This document shows positions 1 to 7,042 of a stretch of 13,206 nt of DNA, in pieces (within the stretch, counting starts at the first letter, position 1; the number at the start of each line of letters is the position of its first letter). Below the pieces are notes generated by a model. It did no database searches, was not told the origin of the DNA, and was given only the letters and a program-made list of their open reading frames with translations. The position numbers and the translations under genes are program-made. Source of the stretch: Streptomyces bicolor (GTDB lineage Bacteria > Actinomycetota > Actinomycetes > Streptomycetales > Streptomycetaceae); assembly GCF_000719285.1 (NCBI RefSeq), contig NZ_JOFS01000070.1, positions 1-13,206 of the forward strand. The letters run 5' to 3'.

Positions 1-246
1 GCGGCGAAGAAGTCGGGTCCGGCCGCCTCCGGTGACACCCTGGCCTCCCCGATGCAGGGCACCATCGTCAAGGTCGCCGTCGAGGAAGGCCAGGAGGTCA
101 AGGAAGGCGACCTGATCGTCGTCCTCGAGGCCATGAAGATGGAACAGCCCCTCAACGCCCACAAGTCCGGCACCATCAAGGGCCTGTCCGCCGAGGTCGG
201 CGCCTCCCTCACCTCCGGCGCCCCCATCTGCGAAATCAAGGACTGA
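1..246 (+). CDS. Acyl-CoA carboxylase alpha chain, C-terminal biotin carboxyl carrier domain (partial, 5' end outside window)
   Basis: Only the last 81 residues are visible, in a frame open from base 1 to the TGA at 244-246. They form a biotinyl domain: an Ala/Ser/Gly-rich linker, then a hammerhead fold with the biotinylation motif EAMKMEQ. The biotinylated Lys codon is 136-138. In actinomycetes this domain ends a roughly 580-600 residue biotin carboxylase-BCCP subunit that works with a carboxyltransferase beta subunit to make malonyl-CoA (or methylmalonyl-CoA) in the cytoplasm. The upstream biotin carboxylase domain is inferred, not seen. Lying just before a type II PKS, it resembles jadJ of the jadomycin cluster and probably supplies extender units. 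The BCCP sequence alone cannot separate a cluster-specific copy from a housekeeping AccA-type gene. The internal ATG at 52 is simply a Met within the domain (ASPMQG), not the real start. Confidence 0.9.
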   Translation, partial: AAKKSGPAASGDTLASPMQGTIVKVAVEEGQEVKEGDLIVVLEAMKMEQPLNAHKSGTIKGLSAEVGASLTSGAPICEIKD

Positions 247-419
247 TGACATTCGTATGACCTGAACTCCCTTGAAAGCGGCCGGAAAAGCGAAGAACCT
301 GGTTGTCAGATTCCCTTTCTCGCGCTTCTCGGAACTCTGCCGAGAGTCATGCGATGTGAATTCATCCGGTCACCGCGCGTGGAATTACCGGGAAACTCTG
401 TCGTGGAGGAGAGAGACGC
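247..419 (+). promoter_or_regulatory. Leader region before the PKS operon, with an inverted repeat
   Basis: This 173-base non-coding stretch separates the carboxylase gene from the cyclase and is more AT-rich than the genes around it, as Streptomyces promoter regions often are. It contains a perfect 6-bp inverted repeat, TCTCGG (327-332) and CCGAGA (340-345), with a 7-base spacer. That could be an operator or a small RNA hairpin. A strong ribosome binding site, GGAGGAGAG at 405-413, sits 6 bases before the ATG at 420. TTG-containing hexamers occur near 273 and 303, but no convincing -10 partner is visible, so the promoter itself is only inferred. No T-run follows the repeat, so I do not call it a terminator. 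Confidence 0.4.
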
Positions 420-749
420 ATGCACAGCACTTTGATCGTGGCTCGGATGGATCCCGACTCCAGCGTCGACGTGGCCAAACTGTTCGCGGAGTTCGACGCC
501 GGCGACATGCCGCACCGCATGGGTACCCGGCGCCGTCAGCTGTTCTCGTACCGGGGCCTTTACTTCCATCTTCAGGACTTCGACTCGGACAACGGCGGTG
601 AGCTGATCGAGCAGGCGAAGGCCGATCCGCGGTTCATCCGGATCAGCGACGACCTCAAGCCGTTCATCGAGGCCTACGACCCGGCGACCTGGCGCTCGCC
701 GGCCGACGCCATGGCGACCCGCTTCTACCACTGGGAGGCGTCGGCGTGA
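420..749 (+). CDS. TcmI/JadI-type polyketide cyclase
   Basis: A 109-residue protein of the small TcmI-like polyketide synthesis cyclase family (ferredoxin-like alpha+beta barrel, usually about 105-115 residues). The features I recognise from angucycline cyclases (JadI, UrdF, LanF) are [10 protein letters not shown] at the start, [20 protein letters not shown] around residues 37-56, and [19 protein letters not shown] near the C-terminus. These enzymes act on the ACP-bound or newly released polyketide after first-ring aromatisation and close the later rings; in angucycline pathways they direct angular ring formation. The ATG has a strong GGAGGAGAG site 6 bases upstream. The stop overlaps the GTG start of KS-alpha (GTGA), so the two are translationally coupled. 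The family is clear. The angular rather than linear specificity is inferred from recalled similarity and gene order. Confidence 0.9.
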   Translation: MHSTLIVARMDPDSSVDVAKLFAEFDAGDMPHRMGTRRRQLFSYRGLYFHLQDFDSDNGGELIEQAKADPRFIRISDDLKPFIEAYDPATWRSPADAMATRFYHWEASA

Positions 750-2017
750 CGGCACGACGAGTCGTCATCACGGGGATGGAGGTCCTGGCCCCCGGCGGCA
801 TCGGCACCAAGAACTTCTGGAGCCTGCTGAGCGAGGGCCGGACCGCGACCCGTGGGATCACCTTCTTCGATCCCTCGCCGTTCCGTTCCCGGGTGGCCGC
901 GGAGATCGACTTCGATCCGGAGGAGCACGGGCTGAGCCCGCAGGAGGTCCGCCGGATGGACCGCGCCGCGCAGTTCGCGGTGGTCGCGGCGCGTGGTGCC
1001 GTCGCCGACAGCGGCATCGAGGTGGAGGAGTACGACCCTTACCGGGTGGGCGTCACCATTGGCAGCGCCGTCGGCGCCACGATGGGGCTGGACGAGGAGT
1101 ACCGGATCGTCAGTGACGGCGGCCGGCTGGACCTCGTCGACCACACCTACGCCGTACCGCACCTCTACAACTACCTGGTGCCGAGCTCCTTCGCGGCCGA
1201 GGTGGCCTGGGCGGTCGGCGCCCAGGGGCCGAGCACGGTGGTGTCCACCGGCTGCACCTCGGGCATCGACTCGGTCGGCCACGCGGTGGAGCTGATCCGG
1301 GAGGGCTCCGCGGACGTGGTGGTCGCGGGGTCCTCGGACGCGCCGATCTCGCCGATCACGATGGCCTGCTTCGACGCGATCAAGGCGACCACTCCGCGGC
1401 ACGACGAGCCCGAGCGGGCCTCCCGACCCTTCGACGGCACGCGCAACGGCTTCGTCCTCGGCGAGGGCGCCGCGGTGTTCGTCCTGGAGGAGCTGGGCAG
1501 CGCCCGTCGGCGCGGCGCGCACATCTACGCGGAGATCACCGGGTACGCCACGCGCAGCAACGCGTACCACATGACCGGGCTGCGGCCGGACGGCGCGGAG
1601 ATGGCCGAGGCGATCCGGGTCGCGCTGGACGAGGCGCGGATGAACCCGGAGGAGATCGACTACATCAACGCCCACGGCTCGGGCACCAAGCAGAACGACC
1701 GGCACGAGACCGCCGCCTTCAAGCGGAGTCTGGGCGAGCACGCCTACCGGACCCCGGTCAGCTCCATCAAGTCGATGGTCGGCCACTCGCTGGGGGCGAT
1801 CGGTTCCATCGAGATCGCGGCCTCCGCGCTGGCGATGGAGCACAACGTGGTGCCGCCCACGGCCAATCTGCACACCCCCGACCCCGAGTGCGACCTCGAC
1901 TACGTGCCGCTGACGGCCCGCGACCAGATCACCGACGCGGTGCTCTCGGTCGGCAGCGGGTTCGGCGGCTTCCAGAGCGCCATGGTGCTCGCCCGGCCCG
2001 AGAGGAGTGCGGCATGA
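746..2017 (+). CDS. Type II PKS ketosynthase alpha (KS-alpha)
   Basis: A 423-residue ketosynthase, normal length for KS-alpha, which with the chain length factor catalyses decarboxylative condensation of malonyl-ACP. The active site is complete: Cys170 in [14 protein letters not shown], His310 in NAHGSGT and His347 in [13 protein letters not shown]-terminal GFGGFQSA motif closes the thiolase fold. The start is the GTG at 746, overlapping the cyclase stop by 4 bases, with GGGAGG at 733-738 seven bases upstream. The 3' end overlaps the KS-beta start in an ATGA arrangement, as is usual for the obligate heterodimer. It belongs to the aromatic, actinomycete KS group and not to the fatty acid FabF group, as shown by its pairing with a Gln-type chain length factor. 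Confidence 0.97.
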   Translation: MTARRVVITGMEVLAPGGIGTKNFWSLLSEGRTATRGITFFDPSPFRSRVAAEIDFDPEEHGLSPQEVRRMDRAAQFAVVAARGAVADSGIEVEEYDPYRVGVTIGSAVGATMGLDEEYRIVSDGGRLDLVDHTYAVPHLYNYLVPSSFAAEVAWAVGAQGPSTVVSTGCTSGIDSVGHAVELIREGSADVVVAGSSDAPISPITMACFDAIKATTPRHDEPERASRPFDGTRNGFVLGEGAAVFVLEELGSARRRGAHIYAEITGYATRSNAYHMTGLRPDGAEMAEAIRVALDEARMNPEEIDYINAHGSGTKQNDRHETAAFKRSLGEHAYRTPVSSIKSMVGHSLGAIGSIEIAASALAMEHNVVPPTANLHTPDPECDLDYVPLTARDQITDAVLSVGSGFGGFQSAMVLARPERSAA

Positions 2018-3228
2018 GCACGGCCGTAGTGGTGACCGGCCTCGGTGTGGTGTCCCCCAACGGGCTGGGCACCAACGACTTCTGGGCCGCGACCAGGGGC
2101 GGCAAGAGCGGCATCGGCCGGATCACCCGCTTCGACCCCTCCCAGTACCCTGCGCGGCTGGCCGGTGAGATCCCGGGCTTCGTCGCCGAGGACCATCTGC
2201 CGAACCGGCTGCTGCCGCAGACCGACCGGATGACCAGGCTCGCGCTGGTGGCCGCCGACTGGGCGCTCGCCGACGCGGGGGTGACACCGGCGGAACTGCC
2301 CGAGTTCGACATGGGCGTGGTGACCGCGAGCCACTCCGGTGGGTTCGAGTTCGGGCAGAACGAGCTGCGCAAGCTGTGGAGTCTGGGCAGTCAGCACGTC
2401 AGCGCGTACCAGTCCTTCGCCTGGTTCTACGCCGTCAACAGTGGCCAGATCTCCATCCGCAACGGGATGAAGGGGCCGAGCGGTGTGGTCGTCAGCGACC
2501 AGGCCGGCGGGCTGGACGCGGTCGCGCAGGCCAGGCGGCAGATCCGCAAGGGGACCGCGCTGATCGTCTCCGGGGCGGTGGACGCTTCCATCTGCCCGTG
2601 GGGCTGGGTCGCGCAGCTCGCGGGGGGCCGGCTGAGCGCCAGTGACGAGCCCACGCGCGCCTACCTGCCCTTCGACGCCGACGCGCGGGGCCATGTGCCC
2701 GGTGAGGGCGGGGCGATCCTCGTCCTGGAGTCCGCCGAGGCGGCGCGGCGGCGCGGTGCGAAGGTCTACGGGGAGATCGCCGGGTACGGCGCCACCATCG
2801 ACCCCCGGCCGGGGAGCGGGGGTGAGCCCGGGTTGCGCCGGGCGCTGGAGACCGCTCTCGCGGATGCCGGGATCCGGCCCGACGAGGTGGACGTGGTCTT
2901 CGCGGACGCGGCGGCCGTGCCCGAGCTGGACCGGGCGGAAGCCGATGCGATCAACGCGGTGTTCGGGGTGGGCGGTGTTCCGGTCACCGCGCCCAAGACG
3001 ATGACCGGGCGCCTGTACTCGGGTGCCGCGCCGCTGGATCTCGCCGCCGCGTTCCTCGCCATGGCGGACGGTCTGATCCCGCCCACCGTCAACACCGAGC
3101 CGCTGCCCGAGTACGGCCTCGACCTGGTCGGTCCTCAGCCGCGCCCCGCGCAGGTGCGCACGGCGGTGGTACTGGCTCGCGGGCAGGGCGGGTTCAACTC
3201 GGCGGTGGTGGTGCGGGGCGTGGAGTAG
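2014..3228 (+). CDS. Type II PKS ketosynthase beta / chain length factor (KS-beta)
   Basis: A 404-residue KS homologue that forms a heterodimer with KS-alpha and sets polyketide chain length. The nucleophilic Cys is replaced by Gln163 ([11 protein letters not shown]), the hallmark of chain length factors. The start is the ATG at 2014, inside the ATGA overlap with the KS-alpha stop and preceded by GAGAGGAG; an upstream in-frame extension to 1888 would lie inside KS-alpha and is rejected. In the tunnel-lining segment [10 protein letters not shown], the positions equivalent to actinorhodin CLF 109, 112 and 116 appear to be Phe111, Gly114 and Leu118. Smaller residues there are associated with longer (decaketide) chains, so a 20-carbon backbone is inferred. 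The ending [11 protein letters not shown] is typical of the family. Confidence 0.96.
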   Translation: MSTAVVVTGLGVVSPNGLGTNDFWAATRGGKSGIGRITRFDPSQYPARLAGEIPGFVAEDHLPNRLLPQTDRMTRLALVAADWALADAGVTPAELPEFDMGVVTASHSGGFEFGQNELRKLWSLGSQHVSAYQSFAWFYAVNSGQISIRNGMKGPSGVVVSDQAGGLDAVAQARRQIRKGTALIVSGAVDASICPWGWVAQLAGGRLSASDEPTRAYLPFDADARGHVPGEGGAILVLESAEAARRRGAKVYGEIAGYGATIDPRPGSGGEPGLRRALETALADAGIRPDEVDVVFADAAAVPELDRAEADAINAVFGVGGVPVTAPKTMTGRLYSGAAPLDLAAAFLAMADGLIPPTVNTEPLPEYGLDLVGPQPRPAQVRTAVVLARGQGGFNSAVVVRGVE

Positions 3229-3292
3229 CGCCCGAACCACGTCGTAAGCCGGCGATCACCTACACACCAGAACACGAAGGGACCAACCTCAC

Positions 3293-3562
3293 GTGGCCAC
3301 AACGGAATTCACCCTGGACGACCTGAAGCGGATCCTGCGCGAGGGCGCGGGTGCCGACGAGGGCGTGGACCTCGACGGCGACATCCTCGACACCGGTTTC
3401 GAGGAGCTCGGTTACGAGTCGCTCGCGCTGCTGGAGACCGGCGGCCGGATCGAGCGGGAGTTCGGCATCACGCTCGACGACGACGTCCTGACCGACGCTC
3501 ACACGCCGCGTGCCCTGATCGCGGCCGTCAACGCCCTGCTCGGAGTGGGCGCCGCCGCCTGA
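3293..3562 (+). CDS. Type II PKS acyl carrier protein
   Basis: An 89-residue acyl carrier protein carrying the growing polyketide on a phosphopantetheine arm. The attachment site is Ser43 in ELGYESLALLE, matching the aromatic-PKS signature LGYDSLAL with Glu in place of Asp. The protein is acidic and four-helical in pattern, with the usual length for this family. The start is a GTG at 3293 (MATTEFTLDD) with a purine-rich GAAGGGA about 10 bases upstream; no better upstream start exists. It follows KS-beta by 64 bases with no overlap, giving the usual KS-CLF-ACP order. A 118-base gap follows before the ketoreductase. Confidence 0.96.
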   Translation: MATTEFTLDDLKRILREGAGADEGVDLDGDILDTGFEELGYESLALLETGGRIEREFGITLDDDVLTDAHTPRALIAAVNALLGVGAAA

Positions 3563-3582
3563 CGCGGTGCCCGGAGGTGATC

Positions 3583-3609
3583 GCGGGGCGGGTCCGGGCC
3601 TTGCCCCGC
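3583..3609 (+). repeat. GC-rich inverted repeat between ACP and KR genes
   Basis: GCGGGGC (3583-3589) and GCCCCGC (3603-3609) form a perfect 7-bp inverted repeat with a 13-base loop in the 118-base gap between the ACP and KR genes. In RNA it would fold into a stable hairpin. No T-run follows, so it is more likely an mRNA-stability or attenuation element, if it has any function, than a classical terminator. The rest of the gap is very C-rich and holds nothing else I recognise. In DNA of this GC content, repeats of this size also arise by chance. Confidence 0.35.
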
Positions 3610-3680
3610 CGTCGCCCGCCCCGCACCCCCTCCGGGCCGCCGACCGTCATCGCACCGCACTACCCATGGGAGAAGAGAAC

Positions 3681-4466
3681 ATGGCGCAGCAGCACAAGCG
3701 GGTCGCCCTCGTCACCGGAGCCACCAGCGGGATCGGCCTCGCCGTCGCCCGGCTCCTCGCCGAGCAGGGCCACCAGGTCTTCCTCGGCGCCCGCACCCCC
3801 GAGAACGTGGCGTCCACCGTCAAGGAGCTCCAGGCCGAGGGCCTGGACGTCGACGGGGCCGCCGTGGACGTACGGTCCACCGACGGCGTCAAGGCCTTCG
3901 TGCAGGCGGCCGTCGACCGCTTCGGCACCGTCGACGTCCTGGTCAACAACGCGGGCCGCAGCGGCGGCGGCGTCACCGCCGACATCGCCGACGAACTGTG
4001 GAACGACGTCATCGACACCAACCTCAACAGCGTCTTCCGGATGACGCGTGAAGTGCTGAACACCGGTGGAATGCGGCATAAGGACCGTGGCCGCATCATC
4101 AACATCGCCTCCACGGCCGGCAAGCAGGGCGTCGTCCTCGGCGCTCCCTACTCCGCCTCCAAGCACGGCGTCGTCGGGTTCACCAAGGCGCTCGGCAACG
4201 AGCTCGCCCCGACCGGCATCACCGTCAACGCGGTCTGCCCCGGCTATGTCGAGACGCCGATGGCCCAGCGGGTGCGCGCCGGGTACGCCGCCGCCTACGA
4301 CACCACCGAGGACGCGGTCCTGGAGAAGTTCCGGGCGAAGATCCCGCTCGGCCGCTACTCGAGCCCCGAGGAGGTCGCCGGCCTCGTCGGCTACGTCGCC
4401 TCCGACACCGCCGCCTCCATCACCTCCCAGGCGCTAAACGTCTGCGGTGGGCTGGGCAACTTCTGA
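3681..4466 (+). CDS. Type II PKS C9 ketoreductase (SDR family)
   Basis: A 261-residue short-chain dehydrogenase/reductase, the same length as ActKR, which uses NADPH to reduce the C9 carbonyl of the nascent chain. It has the Rossmann motif TGATSGIG (residues 12-19), NNAG (89-92) and the full catalytic tetrad Asn114, Ser144, Tyr157 and Lys161, in ActKR numbering without gaps. The ending NVCGGLGNF is typical of the aromatic PKS KR subgroup. The ActKR stereocontrol motif PGG (94-96) reads SGG here, with Ser94 replacing Pro. I chose the ATG at 3681 because GGGAGAAGAG lies just upstream; the ATG at 3666 would add five residues and lose that site, and the extension to 3567 is implausible. C9 reduction directs a C7-C12 first cyclisation, consistent with an angucycline or anthracycline-type backbone. 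Confidence 0.96.
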   Translation: MAQQHKRVALVTGATSGIGLAVARLLAEQGHQVFLGARTPENVASTVKELQAEGLDVDGAAVDVRSTDGVKAFVQAAVDRFGTVDVLVNNAGRSGGGVTADIADELWNDVIDTNLNSVFRMTREVLNTGGMRHKDRGRIINIASTAGKQGVVLGAPYSASKHGVVGFTKALGNELAPTGITVNAVCPGYVETPMAQRVRAGYAAAYDTTEDAVLEKFRAKIPLGRYSSPEEVAGLVGYVASDTAASITSQALNVCGGLGNF

Positions 4467-4487
4467 CACACGGAGGAGAGCCACGTT

Positions 4488-5423
4488 ATGACGACCCGTC
4501 AGGTAGAGCACGAGATCACCGTCGAGGCCCCGGCCGCCGCCGTCTACCGGCTGATCGCCGAGGTGGAGAACTGGCCGCGGATCTTCCCGCCCACCATCTA
4601 CGTCGACCACCTCGAGCGCGGCGAGGGCGAGGAGCGGATACGGATCTGGGCCACCGCCAACGGCGAGGCCAAGAACTGGACCTCGCGCCGCACCCTGGAC
4701 CCGGAGAACCTGCGCATCACCTTCCGCCAGGAGGTGTCCACCCCGCCGGTCGCCGCGATGGGCGGCACCTGGATCATCGAGCCGCTGTCCGCGGCCTCGT
4801 CCAGGATCAGGCTGCTGCACGACTACCGGGCGATCGACGACGATCCCGAGGGCCTGAAGTGGATCGACGAGGCCGTCGACCGCAACTCGCGCTCCGAGCT
4901 GGCCGCGCTGAAGACGAACGTCGAACTCGCCCACGCCTCCGAGGAGATCACCTTCTCCTTCGAGGACACCGTCCAGATCGACGGCTCCGCCAAGGACGTG
5001 TACGACTTCATCAACGAGGCCGGGCTCTGGGTGGAACGGCTGCCGCACGTGGCCTCCGTCCGCTTCAGCGAGGACACCCCGGGCCTGCAGAGCCTGGAGA
5101 TGGACACCCGCGCCAAGGACGGGTCCACGCACACCACCAAGTCGTACCGGGTGACGTTCCCGCACCACAGGATCGCCTACAAGCAGGTCACCCTGCCCGC
5201 GCTGATGACCCTGCACACCGGCTACTGGACCTTCACCGAGAACGAGTCCGGCGTCGCCGCCTCCTCGCAGCACACCGTGGTCCTCAACACGGCCAACATC
5301 GCCAGGATCCTCGGCGAGGACGCCACCGTCGCGGACGCACGCGCGTACGTGCAGGGCGCGCTCAGCACCAACAGCCGCGCCACCCTGGGTCACGCCAAGG
5401 ACCACGCCGAGAACAGGCGTTGA
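4488..5423 (+). CDS. Didomain aromatase/cyclase (ActVII/JadD-like)
   Basis: A 311-residue protein made of two START/Bet v1-like (SRPBCC) domains. The first runs from about 1 to 150 (HEITVEAPAAAVYRLIAEV, ENWPRIFPP). The second runs from about 155 to 300 (FEDTVQIDGSAKDVYDFINEA, GLWVERLPHVASV). The repeat of an 'apa..vy.li' helix followed by a W..RLP/WPRIFP strand shows the duplication. Didomain enzymes of this length work with reducing (C9-KR) type II PKSs, forming the C7-C12 bond and aromatising the first ring. The start at ATG 4488 has GGAGGAGAG at 4472-4480, 21 bases after the KR stop. The stop lies 2 bases before the likely GTG start of the next gene, so the two are probably coupled. Both domains look intact. 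Confidence 0.95.
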   Translation: MTTRQVEHEITVEAPAAAVYRLIAEVENWPRIFPPTIYVDHLERGEGEERIRIWATANGEAKNWTSRRTLDPENLRITFRQEVSTPPVAAMGGTWIIEPLSAASSRIRLLHDYRAIDDDPEGLKWIDEAVDRNSRSELAALKTNVELAHASEEITFSFEDTVQIDGSAKDVYDFINEAGLWVERLPHVASVRFSEDTPGLQSLEMDTRAKDGSTHTTKSYRVTFPHHRIAYKQVTLPALMTLHTGYWTFTENESGVAASSQHTVVLNTANIARILGEDATVADARAYVQGALSTNSRATLGHAKDHAENRR

Positions 5424-5425
5424 GG

Positions 5426-6937
5426 GTGGCCTCGCGCACGCTGGACACCGAGGTCCTCGTCGTCGGCGCGGGACCCGTCGGGCTGATGCTCGCCGGGGAG
5501 CTGCGGCTCGGCGGCGCCGGGACGGTCGTACTGGAGCGGCGGGGCGCCCCGACCACCGAGTCGAGGGCCTCGACGCTGCACGCCCGCACCATGGAACTCC
5601 TCGACAGCCGCGGGCTGCTGGACGCCCTGGGTACCCCGCCCGACGAGCCGCGCGGTCACTTCGGCGGGGTACCGCTCGACCTGACGCTGCCCAGCCCCTG
5701 GCCCGGCCAGTGGAAGGTGCCGCAGACCCGTACCGAGGGGCTGCTGCAGGAATGGGCGCTCGGGCTCGGCGCGGATCTGCGGCGCCGGCACGAACTGCGG
5801 GCGGTGCGGGTGGCCGGGAACCACGTCGAGGCGGTGGCGGCGGGACCCGGCGGCCGGGCGCTGCGGATCCGGGCGCGGTACGTGGTCGGCTGCGACGGCG
5901 AGGACAGCACCCTGCGCCGCCTGACCGGGGCCGAGTTCCCCGGCCGGGACGCGGACCGGGAGCTGCTGCGCGCGGACGTGGCGGGGATCGACGTACCTAA
6001 CCGGCGTTTCCAGCGGCTGGACAGGGGGCTGGCGATCGCCGCCCGGCGCGGTGACGGGGTCACCCGGGTCATGGTGCACGAGTTCGGCGCCGTCGCCGAA
6101 CCACGGTCCGCCGAGCCGGAGTTCACCGAGGTCGCCCAGGTCTGGAAGCGGGTCACCGGGGAGGACATCAGCGGCGGCACCCCGCTGTGGGTGAACTCCT
6201 TCGGCGACGCCAACCGGCAGCTCGTCGCCTACCGTCACGGCCCCGTGCTGTTCGCCGGTGACGCGGCCCACCGGCAGATGCCCGCCGGCGGTCAGGCGCT
6301 CAACCTGGGGCTGCAGGACGCGGTCAACCTCGGCTGGAAACTGGCCGCCGAGGTGCGCGGCCGGGCACCGCGAGGGCTGCTGGACACCTATCACGCCGAG
6401 CGGCACTCGGTCGGCCGGCGGGTCCTGGCCAACATCAGGGCGCAGGCGCTGTTGCTGCTCGGCGGGCCCGAGGTGGAGCCGCTGCGCGCGCTGCTCGGCG
6501 AGCTGATCGCCGAACGCCCCGAGGTGCGCCGGCACCTGGCCGGGATGATCTCGGGCCTCGACATCCGCTACGGCGCCGACACGGATCCCGCAGATCCGCT
6601 CCTCGGGACCCGGCTGCCGTACACCGAACTGGCCGCTCCCGACGGGCCGTTGCGCACCGCGGAGCTGCTGCGGACCTCGGGGCGCGGCCTGTTGCTCGAC
6701 CTGGCCGGTGACGCGGGTCTGCGGACCGCGGCGCGGCCCTGGGCCGACCGGATCGTCACGGTGACCGCCCGGGCGGAGCCGGACACACCGCTCGCCGCGG
6801 CCCGTGCGGTGCTCGTGCGGCCCGACGGATACATCGCGTGGACCGGGGCGGAAGGCGGGCCCCGGGAACCGGAAATCGCGTTGAACAACTGGTTCGGTCC
6901 CGTTGGCGGCGCCACCGCCATTTCTGACAGAAATTGA
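5426..6937 (+). CDS. FAD-dependent aromatic polyketide monooxygenase (JadF-like position)
   Basis: A 503-residue class A flavoprotein hydroxylase (PHBH fold with a C-terminal thioredoxin-like domain) that hydroxylates aromatic polyketides using NAD(P)H and O2. Visible motifs are GAGPVG for FAD (residues 14-19), VLERR ending the second strand (35-39), ESRASTLHARTMELL (45-59), CDGEDSTLR (156-164) and GDAAHRQMPAGGQALNLG (278-295). The last motif has Ala291 where many relatives have Gly (GGQG), which I recall as a feature of the JadF/PgaM branch. There is no fused SDR reductase as in PgaM or UrdM. The GTG at 5426 is 2 bases after the aromatase stop and gives a normal N-terminus; no strong ribosome binding site is present, suggesting coupling. 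A TTG at 5420 is an alternative. Its place after the aromatase matches jadF. The likely job is a post-PKS oxidation of the tetracycle; the exact carbon is unknown. Confidence 0.9.
   Translation: MASRTLDTEVLVVGAGPVGLMLAGELRLGGAGTVVLERRGAPTTESRASTLHARTMELLDSRGLLDALGTPPDEPRGHFGGVPLDLTLPSPWPGQWKVPQTRTEGLLQEWALGLGADLRRRHELRAVRVAGNHVEAVAAGPGGRALRIRARYVVGCDGEDSTLRRLTGAEFPGRDADRELLRADVAGIDVPNRRFQRLDRGLAIAARRGDGVTRVMVHEFGAVAEPRSAEPEFTEVAQVWKRVTGEDISGGTPLWVNSFGDANRQLVAYRHGPVLFAGDAAHRQMPAGGQALNLGLQDAVNLGWKLAAEVRGRAPRGLLDTYHAERHSVGRRVLANIRAQALLLLGGPEVEPLRALLGELIAERPEVRRHLAGMISGLDIRYGADTDPADPLLGTRLPYTELAAPDGPLRTAELLRTSGRGLLLDLAGDAGLRTAARPWADRIVTVTARAEPDTPLAAARAVLVRPDGYIAWTGAEGGPREPEIALNNWFGPVGGATAISDRN
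6920..6934 (+). repeat. Palindrome at the 3' end of the first FMO gene
   Basis: ATTTCTG-A-CAGAAAT is a perfect 7-bp inverted repeat around a single central base. It lies in the last codons of the monooxygenase gene, about 110 bases before rmlA. It is AT-rich in otherwise very GC-rich DNA, and the symmetry and size suit a dimeric repressor site such as a TetR or MarR operator. It directly abuts a consensus-like TTGACA (6934-6939), a possible -35 element for an rmlA promoter, although no matching -10 is visible. Confidence 0.4.
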
Positions 6938-7042
6938 CATCGCTCTGACCTGACGGGACTTGAACCCGTCCGGACGTCCGAAGAAGACTGGTCACCGGTT
7001 CCCCCGACCACAACCCAGCAGAATTGCCTGGAGGCAGGGACA
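6938..7042 (+). promoter_or_regulatory. Putative regulatory region upstream of rmlA
   Basis: This 105-base gap is one of the three largest in the window. It holds a perfect 6-bp inverted repeat, GACGGG (6952-6957) and CCCGTC (6965-6970), with a 7-base spacer. A 10-bp perfect palindrome, CGGACGTCCG (6971-6980), follows immediately. A TTGACA hexamer overlaps the preceding stop codon (6934-6939), but I find no TANNNT at 16-19 bases. The rmlA ribosome binding site GGAGG is at 7030-7034. The region plausibly starts a second transcription unit (sugar and tailoring genes) or carries an operator; the promoter is inferred, not demonstrated. Confidence 0.4.

Noticed and set aside
358..391. Possible SARP-type direct repeats (GAATT and CCGG each occurring twice, 24 and 22 bases apart)
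   Set aside because: The matches are short, the two spacings differ, and no -10 or -35 sits at the expected distance.
272..601. 109-codon + strand open frame overlapping the cyclase start
   Set aside because: The cyclase frame from 420 is a recognised family. This frame is Arg/Ser-rich and has no ribosome binding site.
725..1873. Long open frames on the minus strand (also 1900-3240, 5390-6940, 7917-9635 and 10567-12207)
   Set aside because: They lie opposite well-supported genes, are rich in Arg, Gly, Val and His as expected from the complement of GC-rich codons, match no family I recognise, and lack ribosome binding sites.
1888..2013. N-terminal extension of KS-beta
   Set aside because: It lies inside the KS-alpha gene, encodes Arg/Pro-rich sequence, and the ATG at 2014 has a good ribosome binding site and the normal N-terminus [13 protein letters not shown].
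3567..3680. N-terminal extension of the ketoreductase
   Set aside because: The extra residues are Pro/Arg-rich with no counterpart in the family. The start at 3681 gives the exact ActKR length and has its own ribosome binding site.
4859..5425. In-frame upstream extension of the first FMO
   Set aside because: It overlaps the aromatase in another frame and encodes Arg-rich shadow sequence. The FAD fold begins just after GTG 5426.
6934..6962. Clear sigma-70-type promoter from TTGACA
   Set aside because: No TANNNT-like -10 is present at 16-19 bases, so I list only a possible regulatory region and not a defined promoter.
6942..7012. Possible minus-strand tRNA suggested by a T-arm-like hairpin (ACGGG-TTCAAGT-CCCGT)
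   Set aside because: The T-loop pattern fits, but I could not fold a full anticodon arm (only three pairs), D-arm or acceptor stem around it, so it is probably a chance likeness in an inverted repeat.
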